NCBI GenBank assembly: GCA_009919445.1
Contig: RGBY01000041.1
Location: forward strand, 1-13,879
From: Planctomycetia bacterium
Lineage (GTDB): Bacteria; Planctomycetota; Planctomycetia; Pirellulales; UBA1268
Length of the DNA: 13,879 nt
Reading direction: 5' to 3'
Part shown: positions 1 to 6,803 of the stretch, one piece after another
Layout of the letters: every line of letters begins with the position of its first letter
Numbering within the stretch: the first letter of the stretch is position 1
Position numbers and translations under genes: made by a program
The notes under the pieces: model-generated
What the model saw: only the letters and a program-made list of their open reading frames with translations
What the model was told of the DNA's origin: nothing
The model's database searches: none

Positions 1-1341
1 AATCGCCAGAGGAACAATCTGCTCGGCGGTCATCTTGGCCTGCTGGTCAGTCACCGTGAGCACAAATCGATGAGGTCCCGGTGATAGATCAGCCGGCAGA
101 TCAACGAGGTATCGGGCAAAATAGTCATGTCGCTGAGTTGCACAGGTTTCGGTGATAGGTGGGAATGACCACTTGTGCAACTCGTTGCCCTGCGGGTCTT
201 CCAACCGCAGGCTCGTGGCTACTTGGGTGATGATGCCGGTGGCTGACGGCGTGCCGGTTAGTCCGGTCAACTCGAAATAGACAATCACCTCCGCACCGGG
301 CTGGAGATCTTCCGGAGCAAATGGCTCAACCATGCCCCAGCCCCGGACTTCTCGAACGATGGATGGGTTGGCAATGGCCAACTGCTGACTCGGTGCCGGC
401 GAGGGTCTGTCTTCGGGGCTTGGATTCACCTGAGTTGCCGAGCTCGAGGCTGGCTCGGAATGGCTCGACAGGCTCTCTGCTGCAACAGGCTCAACCGGCT
501 GGTCAGGAGCAGCAATCGCAGTCGGAGAAGCGTTGGTGTCGGAAGACGCTTTGTGGTCAGCCGTAGTCAGAACGGCAGCGGCCTCTTGCTCGTTAGCCGG
601 TGCATCGGCATTGGCCTTGGCTGCTTGGTCTGTAGCAGCCGTATCCTCACTGGGCTCTGGGGGCATGCCCTGCGGAGACGTGTTTTCAGAAGAAAGGTCT
701 GATTCCGGAGCGATTGTCTCACTGGTCACCAACAGGGCTGTGGGATCAATGCCTGACTGCGCCTGTTCAACGGCTGCTGTCGGAATCGCGGTGGCGCCTG
801 GTTCGGTCAGGTCTTCTGTCGACGGAACCGGTTCGTTACCGGGTTTTGTTGAGGCCCGTAAGGCTGTAAGTGTCCCGGTAAACTCTTCGATGACGACCGG
901 CCAGTCAGCCTGAGGGGTCATCTCGAGTGTTTCCATGAGCGCCGCCTTCGAGGCCGTGTCGAGTGAATCGGCCTCGGCGAGATTGTCGATCGCGGATTCG
1001 ATAGCAGCAGCCACGGCTTCTGCGTCATCGGCAAGGGAGTCGGCAAGTTCGGCGTAGGTCGGCCCGGTTATCTGGTCGGCCTCGTATGAGGCGGTTTCAA
1101 TGGGGCCTGCTTCGGCAGCGTGAGGATCGGAGGATAGGTCAGCGAGCGACGTCAGTTGCGTCATGGCTGCGGCCTGCTCAATGCTGGTACGAAGACTCTC
1201 CCGCATCGAAATCGCAGAACTGCAGCCAACCAGCGGTCCTGTCGCCAGGGCAGTCATGGCCAGTAGCAGCCAGTGGCGGATTGCCGCCGGGCCGCCAGCC
1301 ATGCTCGGCGTTTGGGAGCGAGGGTGGAGAAATCGATACAT
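1..1341 (-). CDS. Partial lipoprotein with low-complexity linker and C-terminal beta-rich domain
   Basis: Reading leftward from an ATG at 1341, the frame stays open for 447 codons to the window edge, so the C-terminus is missing. The N-terminus has a hydrophobic stretch (about residues 24-38) ending in a lipobox, L-V-G-C, with Cys40 as the predicted lipidation site; this implies export and membrane anchoring. Residues 41 to about 320 are rich in Ala, Glu, Thr, Ser and Pro, like a disordered spacer. From about residue 325 the sequence becomes structured (VREVRGWG, then alternating hydrophobic strands and DYFARYLVDLP), resembling a beta-sandwich domain I recall from planctomycete secreted proteins; that likeness is from memory. 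The start is uncertain: the in-frame ATG at 1302 gives a more normal 26-residue signal peptide, and another ATG lies at 1455. None has a clear ribosome binding site. The function is unknown. It is transcribed away from pyrB. Confidence 0.75.
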   Translation of the reverse strand, partial: MYRFLHPRSQTPSMAGGPAAIRHWLLLAMTALATGPLVGCSSAISMRESLRTSIEQAAAMTQLTSLADLSSDPHAAEAGPIETASYEADQITGPTYAELADSLADDAEAVAAAIESAIDNLAEADSLDTASKAALMETLEMTPQADWPVVIEEFTGTLTALRASTKPGNEPVPSTEDLTEPGATAIPTAAVEQAQSGIDPTALLVTSETIAPESDLSSENTSPQGMPPEPSEDTAATDQAAKANADAPANEQEAAAVLTTADHKASSDTNASPTAIAAPDQPVEPVAAESLSSHSEPASSSATQVNPSPEDRPSPAPSQQLAIANPSIVREVRGWGMVEPFAPEDLQPGAEVIVYFELTGLTGTPSATGIITQVATSLRLEDPQGNELHKWSFPPITETCATQRHDYFARYLVDLPADLSPGPHRFVLTVTDQQAKMTAEQIVPLAI

Positions 1342-1545
1342 GAGGAACTGCTGTGGGGGCACCGTTGCGGGCCGTGTTGGTGTCTGCGGTGTCCCGGATA
1401 CGCGGATGACGCCGGGAGGGTAGAAATTTTTTCGTCGCGAGAGCAAGTCCAGCATGGCGGCCTGCTGACGATTTGGTAGCCCGCTGGTAGACTTCGCCTG
1501 GCTGCCGCCTTTTGCCCACTTTCTCCTCCTGAGTCGCCCCGCCTC
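1342..1545. other. Divergent intergenic region, lipoprotein/pyrB
   Basis: These 204 bases separate the leftward lipoprotein gene from pyrB and should hold promoters for both. I could not find a convincing -35/-10 pair on either strand. Near pyrB the plus strand is CT-rich (CTTTCTCCTCCTGAG, 1519-1533), so on the minus strand it reads as an excellent Shine-Dalgarno (AGGAGGAG) 4 bases before a GTG at 1519. That GTG opens a 113-codon frame (1519 to 1178) overlapping the start of the lipoprotein in another frame. A weak inverted repeat, CAGCA/TGCTG, lies at 1450-1467. No RNA gene is evident. Confidence 0.6.
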
Positions 1546-2568
1546 ATGACCATGCAGACCCCTCTCGCCGCTGCTGCAAGGCCGCTCCAAGCTGGCTCAC
1601 CGCCTGCCGGATGGTCGCACCAGCATCTCCTCGATCTCGAAGAACTGACTGCGGAGGAGATCACGCTCATCCTCGATACTGCTGTGCTTTGCAAAGAGGC
1701 AACAGAGGGCTGCCGTCGCAAGATCGACGTGCTGGCCGGTTCGGCGGTCGTCAATCTCTTCTTTGAGAATTCCACCCGTACGAAGACCAGTTTCTCCCTT
1801 GCGGCTCGCCGGCTGGGAGCGGATGTGATCGACTTCTCTGCGTCAACCAGCAGCCTCTCGAAGGGCGAGTCATTTATTGATACCGCCAAGAATCTGCAGG
1901 CAATGGGGATTGATGCTGTGGTTGTTCGCCATGGAACACCCGGGACGCCTCACCTGCTGGCCTCACATCTCAACGTGGGTGTGATCAATGCCGGTGACGG
2001 CCCTCACGCCCATCCGACCCAGGGACTGCTCGATATTCTGTCGATCCGGGAACGTCTTGGTGATCTTAAGGGGCTGACGGTTGGCCTGGTTGGTGACATC
2101 GCCCACAGCCGCACGGCCCGTTCGAATATCTGGGGCCTGACCAAGTTAGGGGCGAAGGTCATTCTCTGCGGCCCTCCGACACTGGTGGCAGATGGCTGGC
2201 GAGAACTCGGCGTTGAGGTGTCCCATGACCTCGATGCAATACTGCCACGGTGTGACGTGCTCAATCTCCTGCGGATTCAGTTCGAGCGCCAGCATACCCG
2301 TCCCTTTCCATCGGTACGCGAATATGCCCACCTCTATGCCATGAACCGAGATCGGCTGAGACGGGCCAAAAAAGACTTGGTCATTTTGGCTCCAGGGCCG
2401 ATCAATCGCGGGGTTGAGGTGACTGCCGACGTGGCAGATTGCCCTCAGTCGTTGATACTTGATCAGGTGACCAATGGGCTGGCGGTGCGGATGGCAGTCC
2501 TCTGGCTGATCTGTGGGGGGCGTTCATCAACGCAGGCAAGCAAGGCAGCAGAAGGGAGAATCGTCTGA
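1546..2568 (+). CDS. pyrB: Aspartate carbamoyltransferase catalytic subunit
   Basis: This enzyme joins carbamoyl phosphate and L-aspartate to make N-carbamoyl-L-aspartate, step 2 of pyrimidine synthesis, in the cytoplasm. The 340-residue product has the family signatures in order: carbamoyl-phosphate loop FENSTRTKTSF (73-83), the SLSKGES loop (103-109) whose Ser and Lys reach the neighbouring subunit's active site, VVRHG (126-130), NAGDGPHAHPTQGLLD (148-163), VGDIAHSRTARSN (182-194) and LRIQFER (242-248). It is somewhat longer than the usual ~305-310 residues, with about 25 extra residues at the N-terminus and a short polar tail. The start at 1546 has no Shine-Dalgarno and is preceded by a CT-rich leader; ATG 1552 is an alternative. 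No regulatory subunit gene (pyrI) follows, so the enzyme is probably a catalytic trimer or partners with PyrC. Its stop overlaps the pyrC start. Confidence 0.96.
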   Translation: MTMQTPLAAAARPLQAGSPPAGWSHQHLLDLEELTAEEITLILDTAVLCKEATEGCRRKIDVLAGSAVVNLFFENSTRTKTSFSLAARRLGADVIDFSASTSSLSKGESFIDTAKNLQAMGIDAVVVRHGTPGTPHLLASHLNVGVINAGDGPHAHPTQGLLDILSIRERLGDLKGLTVGLVGDIAHSRTARSNIWGLTKLGAKVILCGPPTLVADGWRELGVEVSHDLDAILPRCDVLNLLRIQFERQHTRPFPSVREYAHLYAMNRDRLRRAKKDLVILAPGPINRGVEVTADVADCPQSLILDQVTNGLAVRMAVLWLICGGRSSTQASKAAEGRIV

Positions 2569-3860
2569 TGGCATCGATGCTGATTCGTGGAGGTCGCGTG
2601 GTCGACCCTGACCAGGGAATCGACCGTGTCGATGACCTCTTGATTCAGGATGGACAGATTGTGGCAATCGGTCAGAGCGGTAGCCAGCCACTCGGAAAGG
2701 TTGACGAAACGCTTGACGCATCGGGCCTGATTGTGACGCCAGGCCTGATTGACATGCATGTTCACCTGCGGGAACCAGGGCGGGAAGAAGACGAAACCAT
2801 TGAATCGGGCACCCGCGCCGCCCTTGCAGGTGGGTTCACGAGCGTCGCCTGCATACCCAACACAGAGCCACCAACCGACACGCAGGCGAACGTTGAGTTC
2901 ATTCGCCAGAAGGCGGCCCGGGCTGATACCTGCAACGTCTTTGTGGTCGGTTGTGTCAGCCGTGACCGAGCCGGAAAAGAACTGGCCGAAATCGGCCAGT
3001 TGGTTGAGGCAGGAGCCGTCGCTTTCAGCGACGACGGGTCGCCGGTCTACGACGCCGAGTTGATGCGGCGGGCATTTGAATATTGCCGGATGTTCGATAA
3101 GGCGATTCTGGCCCATGAAGAGGTGCTGGAACTCTCCCGGGGGGGCGTGATGCACGAGGGGCAGGTCTCGATGGCCCTCGGCCTGAAGGGCATGCCGGCC
3201 GCTGCAGAAGAGGTGATGATAGGCCGCGACATCGCCCTCGCTGAAGTCACCGGTGGGCGATTGCATGTCATGCATGTATCGACGGCGCATGGTGTTGAAT
3301 TGATTCGGCAGGCGAAGCGTCGGGGTGTTCAGGTTACAGCGGAGGCCTGCCCGCACCACTTCACCTTGACCGATGAGAGCCTCCGCGGGTTTGACTCGAA
3401 CTTCAAAATGAGCCCACCCCTGCGGACGGCAGCAGATGTTGAAGGCATTATCAATGGCCTGGTCGATGGCACGATTGACTGCATTGCAACCGATCACGCC
3501 CCCCACGCACCTGAAAAGAAGCTGCTGGAGCTTGATCGGGCCCCCTTCGGTATCCTCGGCCTGGAAACGGCCGTGGGGCTCTGTGTGACGCGACTTATCG
3601 ATGCCGGACACATTGACTGGCTGCGTTTTGTGGATGCGATTAGCCGGTTGCCGGCCCAAATTCTGGGTGTCAATCGGGGCACCCTGCGGCCGGGGGCGGT
3701 TGCTGACGTCACGCTCATCGATCCGTCGCTTCAGTGGCAGGTCGATGTCTCGACCTTTGCATCCAAGAGCATCAACTCGCCCTTCGATGGATGGACGCTC
3801 AAGGGGCGGGCCGTGGCCACCATTGTTGCCGGACGGGTCAAGTACCGCCTGCCCCGCTGA
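2568..3860 (+). CDS. pyrC: Dihydroorotase, class I
   Basis: It cyclises N-carbamoyl-aspartate to dihydroorotate, step 3 of UMP synthesis. The 430-residue length and the motif IDMHVHLREPG (61-71) mark a class I amidohydrolase-fold enzyme. Metal and catalytic residues look intact: His64 and His66; the Asp in FSDDG (153-157), which replaces the carboxylated Lys of other dihydroorotases; His183 in LAHEE; His236 in MHVST; and Asp309 in ATDHAPH. The substrate-binding NFKMSPPLR is at 278-286. The ATG shares its A with the pyrB TGA (TGATG), and a GGGAG Shine-Dalgarno lies 9 bases upstream inside pyrB, so the two are translationally coupled. In Aquifex, class I dihydroorotase is active only in complex with the carbamoyltransferase; adjacency here fits such a complex, though this is inference. 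A long open frame on the opposite strand is a shadow. Confidence 0.95.
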   Translation: MASMLIRGGRVVDPDQGIDRVDDLLIQDGQIVAIGQSGSQPLGKVDETLDASGLIVTPGLIDMHVHLREPGREEDETIESGTRAALAGGFTSVACIPNTEPPTDTQANVEFIRQKAARADTCNVFVVGCVSRDRAGKELAEIGQLVEAGAVAFSDDGSPVYDAELMRRAFEYCRMFDKAILAHEEVLELSRGGVMHEGQVSMALGLKGMPAAAEEVMIGRDIALAEVTGGRLHVMHVSTAHGVELIRQAKRRGVQVTAEACPHHFTLTDESLRGFDSNFKMSPPLRTAADVEGIINGLVDGTIDCIATDHAPHAPEKKLLELDRAPFGILGLETAVGLCVTRLIDAGHIDWLRFVDAISRLPAQILGVNRGTLRPGAVADVTLIDPSLQWQVDVSTFASKSINSPFDGWTLKGRAVATIVAGRVKYRLPR

Positions 3861-3873
3861 CGGGAGACCGGCG

Positions 3874-4350
3874 ATGATCATTATCGACGGCTACAATCTG
3901 CTGCATGCGTCGGGCGTTTTTGGAGAAGAACGCGGCCCGCGTGGTTTCGAGTTGTCTCGTCAGGCGTTGCTGGATCATCTTCTGGAACTGCTCGGGCCGG
4001 AGGCAGAGCGTACGCTGGTGGTCTTCGATGCGGCCCATGCCCCCGATGGCCTGCCGGCCAGGCTGATGCATGGCCCGATGCGGGTCTGGTTCGCTCGTGA
4101 GTACCCAGATGCTGACAGCCTCATCGAAGAGGTGCTCGAGGATGAGCCAGCGGGGAACCGGGTTGTTGTTTCGAGTGATCGACGTGTTCAGGCCGCCGCC
4201 CGGCGGTGCCGGGCCACACCCATAGGAAGCGACGAGTGGCTGAAGGAACGCCGCGCCGCGCTGCGGGCGAGGCGGCAGCCACAGGAGGCCAAACCTCCCG
4301 AGCCGGGGCCAGGTGATGTGGAGGCCTGGAAGCGATACTTCGGCGTCTGA
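3874..4350 (+). CDS. YacP/Rae1-like NYN-domain ribonuclease
   Basis: This 158-residue protein begins with MIIIDGYNLLHA, the opening strand and acidic motif of NYN/PIN-like nucleases. Further motifs are TLVVFDA (47-53), a DAD acidic cluster (79-81) in YPDADSLIEEVLE, and VVVSSDRRVQ (97-106). Asp5, Asn8, Asp52, Asp79 and Asp102 are candidate metal or active-site residues. The basic stretch 124-140 may bind RNA. The best-known relative is Bacillus YacP (Rae1), a ribosome-associated mRNA endonuclease; the role here is inferred from family only. The start at 3874 is chosen because it gives the conserved N-terminus and has a GGGAG 7 bases upstream; longer versions of this frame overlap pyrC and are spurious. 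It lies 13 bp after pyrC and is probably co-transcribed with pyrBC, although no functional link to pyrimidine synthesis is established. Confidence 0.82.
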   Translation: MIIIDGYNLLHASGVFGEERGPRGFELSRQALLDHLLELLGPEAERTLVVFDAAHAPDGLPARLMHGPMRVWFAREYPDADSLIEEVLEDEPAGNRVVVSSDRRVQAAARRCRATPIGSDEWLKERRAALRARRQPQEAKPPEPGPGDVEAWKRYFGV

Positions 4351-4395
4351 GTTGCCGGCTCCCGAGCATGGGGCAGCCACGCTGCGGCCTGACAG

Positions 4396-4419
4396 GTTGC
4401 CGTTTTTAAAAACGGTAGC
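4396..4419. terminator. Possible bidirectional terminator palindrome
   Basis: A perfect 16-bp palindrome, CCGTTTTTAAAAACGG (4400-4415), extends with wobble pairs to 4396-4419. It lies 45 bp after the NYN gene stop and is also downstream of the leftward sigma-54 activator. It lacks a GC-rich stem followed by a clean U-tract, so it is only a candidate terminator; a protein-binding palindrome is possible. Confidence 0.35.
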
Positions 4420-4440
4420 AGGTGAGATCAGGGCCGGTCT

Positions 4441-4501
4441 TGCAGACTCTTAGGAACCGGACTCTTAGATACTGGACTCTTAGATGTCAGGCATCTTAGA
4501 T
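4441..4501. repeat. 15-bp tandem repeat, four copies
   Basis: Four tandem units share the core ACTCTTAGAT and lie at 4441-4455, 4456-4470, 4471-4485 and 4486-4501. The first three have a period of exactly 15 bp; units two and three differ at one position. The last unit is 16 bp and more diverged (GCATCTTAGAT). The array sits between two convergent genes, ending just before the 10-bp palindrome TACTTAAGTA (4501-4510) and the stop codon at 4515. It is non-coding as far as can be seen. The period is too short and spacerless for a CRISPR array; a simple slippage-derived minisatellite is the likely explanation. Confidence 0.85.
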
Positions 4502-4514
4502 ACTTAAGTACCCG

Positions 4515-6590
4515 TCACTTTTCCGCTTTGGCCCAGCGGGCCAGTTTCCGGTCGAGTGTCGACCGCTCGATGCCAAGGAGGCCTGCCGCCTTCGATTTGT
4601 TTCCACCGGTTGACTCAAGCGTCGCGAGGATATGTCGCTTTTCAACATCGGCCAGGGGTTCTGGTGAGAAGCCAGCCGACGGGGCCTGGATCTTCCCGGT
4701 GTCTCCCGGCGCGGCCAAGGTGCTGAGGGCTAAGTCGCTGACATCAATGCTGGAACTGGCAGACAACACCACGGCTCGCTCAATGCAATTGCGGAGTTCG
4801 CGGATGTTCCCCGGCCAGTGATAGGCCTGCATGGCGGCGAGAGCCTCTGGTGTGAAGCCTTCCAATCGACGACCAGTTTCCCGGGCAAATCGCCCAAGGA
4901 AATGACTTGCCAGCAGGTCGATGTCGTCGGGCCGCTTCCGCAGTGGTGGTACAGCAATCTCGACAACGCGTAGCCGAAAGTAGAGGTCACGGCGAAAGCC
5001 ACCACTGGCAACAGCATCCTCGAGATTTCGGTTTGTCGCGGCCACGACCCGTACATCGACCTTGAGGCGTTTTGATCCTCCGACCCGTTCGAAAGCATGG
5101 CCTTCCAGAACCCGAAGGAACTTGGCCTGAATGGTCGGGCTCATCTCCCCAATCTCATCGAGGAAAAGCGTGCCCCCGTCGGCGAGTTCGAATTTCCCCG
5201 CCTTCTTTTCAGTGGCACCGGTAAAGGCCCCCTTTTCATGGCCGAAAAGTTCGCTCTCCAGCAAAGATTCTGAGAGTGCCGCACAGTTGAGGCAGACAAA
5301 TGGTCCCCCCTGCCGGTCACTCGATTCATGGATGGCTCGGGCAACCAGCTCTTTGCCAGCCCCGCTCTCGCCCCGAATGAGCACCGTGGCTTTGGTGGCT
5401 GCGACCCGCTCAACCTGCTTCGTGATCACCTGCAGGGCGGGGCTTTCGCCGACCATACGGGTTTCTTCACCAAGCCGTTCCCTCAGTTGGCGGTTCTCGC
5501 TGGCGGTTGTGGCGAGCCGGGATGACAAGGCGTCGCGAGTCGATAGATTTTCGTATACCTGACCGACCGCGTCGCAGACAGCAATGACAAATTCAAGGTC
5601 ATCGGGTGAGCGGTCAGCCCCACCGGGCTCACCGCTGAGATAGATCACTCCGAGAGGTTTTCCGCCGACTCGAATTGGTGCGATGATCGTGATTGCCGGA
5701 AGCTGATCACCGACAGTTTCAGGCCCTGCCAGAATGGCCTCATCTGTTGCGAGTACAGTGGCAATCAAATCAGTTGGCGTGGCCTTGATGACGAGGTTTG
5801 AGGGAACCGCAGCAATGCCGATAAGATCGGTAACGGTGAGGCGGTGATCGGTGATGCGATCGCCGCGGGCCGTGCCCGGCTTCGGTAAGAGCACCATGCC
5901 CCGATTGGCATTCGTGCCGAGCATGGCCGATTCAAGAGCCCGATTCGCAGCGGCAGTGATTTCGGTGGCCCGTCCCAGAGAAAAAGTAAGGCGGCACAGT
6001 TCGGCGGCAGCCTGTCCTGCTCGTGGGGCTGTACGGGCTGATGAGGGAATGTCGTCGAGAAGCCGGCTGCGATTGCGGCGGTAGCGAATCGTTGAGTGCC
6101 ACTCTTCAACGTCAGCTGACATCTCTCCGGTGATTCCTTCACCAGCACTGTCGGTGTCGCTGTCTGTCTTACTGGTTGCCTCGGGAGGCTGACTTCCTTC
6201 GTAGTAGAGGATCTCGATGGCACCGATTTCAATGATGTCGCCATCATTGAGCAGTTGCTCGCCCTCTACGTTCTTGCCATCGACGAGCGTGCCATTGCGA
6301 CTGTTGAGATCATGGATGGCCCAGCGGCCCTCAGGTGTGGGCCGCAGTTCCGCGTGGCTGCGGCTGGCCCGTTCGTCGTGCAGGATCACCCGGTTGCCCG
6401 GGGCACGTCCCAGGGTGATCGGCTCGGCGGGCAGCAACGGAATCAGCAGCGGGCCGCTGGTTGGATCGCGAACCAGAATATGGGCATCAATGGCGGCAGG
6501 AGGAGCAGGCATAAGTCGTATCATGCCCAATCGGCTCGCCTGTCGCGAGTCCGGCGGGATGGGGGGAGGAGGCATTTCACTCGATTTCAC
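4515..6590 (-). CDS. FHA-GAF sigma-54-dependent transcriptional activator
   Basis: This 691-residue protein is a bacterial enhancer-binding protein that should use ATP hydrolysis to open sigma-54 RNA polymerase promoters. Domains in order: FHA phosphothreonine-binding domain (about 50-130; GRAPGNRV, SRSHAEL and LNSRNGTLVDG with Arg62, Ser78, His79 and Asn99); a GAF-like sensor (about 195-350); AAA+ ATPase (about 380-615) with Walker A GESGAGKE (407-414), the sigma-54 contact loop GAFTGA (454-459), Walker B TLFLDEIGE (474-482), FRRDLYFRL (532-540) and GNIRELRN (594-601); and a Fis-type helix-turn-helix (about 648-690). It has no receiver domain, so the input is probably a phosphorylated protein, for example a target of a Ser/Thr kinase, rather than a histidine kinase. 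The frame opens with GTG at 6590; the ATG at 6575 is an alternative and no well-spaced Shine-Dalgarno decides. Its targets are unknown. Confidence 0.92.
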   Translation of the reverse strand: MKSSEMPPPPIPPDSRQASRLGMIRLMPAPPAAIDAHILVRDPTSGPLLIPLLPAEPITLGRAPGNRVILHDERASRSHAELRPTPEGRWAIHDLNSRNGTLVDGKNVEGEQLLNDGDIIEIGAIEILYYEGSQPPEATSKTDSDTDSAGEGITGEMSADVEEWHSTIRYRRNRSRLLDDIPSSARTAPRAGQAAAELCRLTFSLGRATEITAAANRALESAMLGTNANRGMVLLPKPGTARGDRITDHRLTVTDLIGIAAVPSNLVIKATPTDLIATVLATDEAILAGPETVGDQLPAITIIAPIRVGGKPLGVIYLSGEPGGADRSPDDLEFVIAVCDAVGQVYENLSTRDALSSRLATTASENRQLRERLGEETRMVGESPALQVITKQVERVAATKATVLIRGESGAGKELVARAIHESSDRQGGPFVCLNCAALSESLLESELFGHEKGAFTGATEKKAGKFELADGGTLFLDEIGEMSPTIQAKFLRVLEGHAFERVGGSKRLKVDVRVVAATNRNLEDAVASGGFRRDLYFRLRVVEIAVPPLRKRPDDIDLLASHFLGRFARETGRRLEGFTPEALAAMQAYHWPGNIRELRNCIERAVVLSASSSIDVSDLALSTLAAPGDTGKIQAPSAGFSPEPLADVEKRHILATLESTGGNKSKAAGLLGIERSTLDRKLARWAKAEK

Positions 6591-6633
6591 CCCTCAATCG
6601 GCAGAAAACGGGCTGCGCTCGGCAAAAACAAGG

Positions 6634-6707
6634 CAGGACTTCGCGGGAGGAACCGGGTTTGCTCCCGATGCCAGCCTGCGACTAGCATCTGGACTAGCGA
6701 AGTTCTG
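6634..6707. promoter_or_regulatory. Nested inverted repeats in divergent promoter region
   Basis: Within the 213-bp gap between the leftward activator and the rightward DUF1598-like gene, CAGGACTTCGC (6634-6644) pairs with GCGAAGTTCTG (6697-6707) over 11 positions, one of them a G-T wobble. Inside the loop, GATGC (6667-6671) pairs with GCATC (6685-6689). GACTAGC also occurs twice, 12 bp apart (6680 and 6692). This could be an operator, an enhancer site for the activator, or a structured leader. No clear -24/-12 or -35/-10 promoter was recognised nearby. Confidence 0.4.
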
Positions 6708-6756
6708 GCCGCCTGCCCTAGGGGCTTCGGTGGGTTCAGGAATGGCAAGATTAGAT

Positions 6757-6777
6757 GAGTCTTCCGGGCAGAGACTC
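6757..6777. promoter_or_regulatory. Inverted repeat upstream of 6804 gene
   Basis: GAGTCT (6757-6762) and AGACTC (6772-6777) form a 6-bp inverted repeat with a 9-base spacer. It ends 15 bases before the GAGGAG Shine-Dalgarno of the DUF1598-like gene. The position suits a repressor or activator half-site pair or a small leader hairpin. The symmetry is short enough that chance cannot be excluded. Confidence 0.35.
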
Positions 6778-6803
6778 CGGGTCAAAATTGCTGAGGAGTT
6801 CAC

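Noticed and set aside
2463..3881. 472-codon open frame on the minus strand across pyrC
   Set aside because: It lies fully antisense to a well-supported pyrC, has no recognisable domain and is explained by codon bias keeping the opposite frame open.
3601..4350. Longer 249-residue version of the NYN protein starting inside pyrC
   Set aside because: The first 91 codons overlap pyrC out of frame and show no homology; the conserved MIIIDGYN start with a GGGAG site is at 3874.
4441..4501. CRISPR-like array
   Set aside because: Units are 15 bp, directly adjacent, without spacers, and no cas genes are present.
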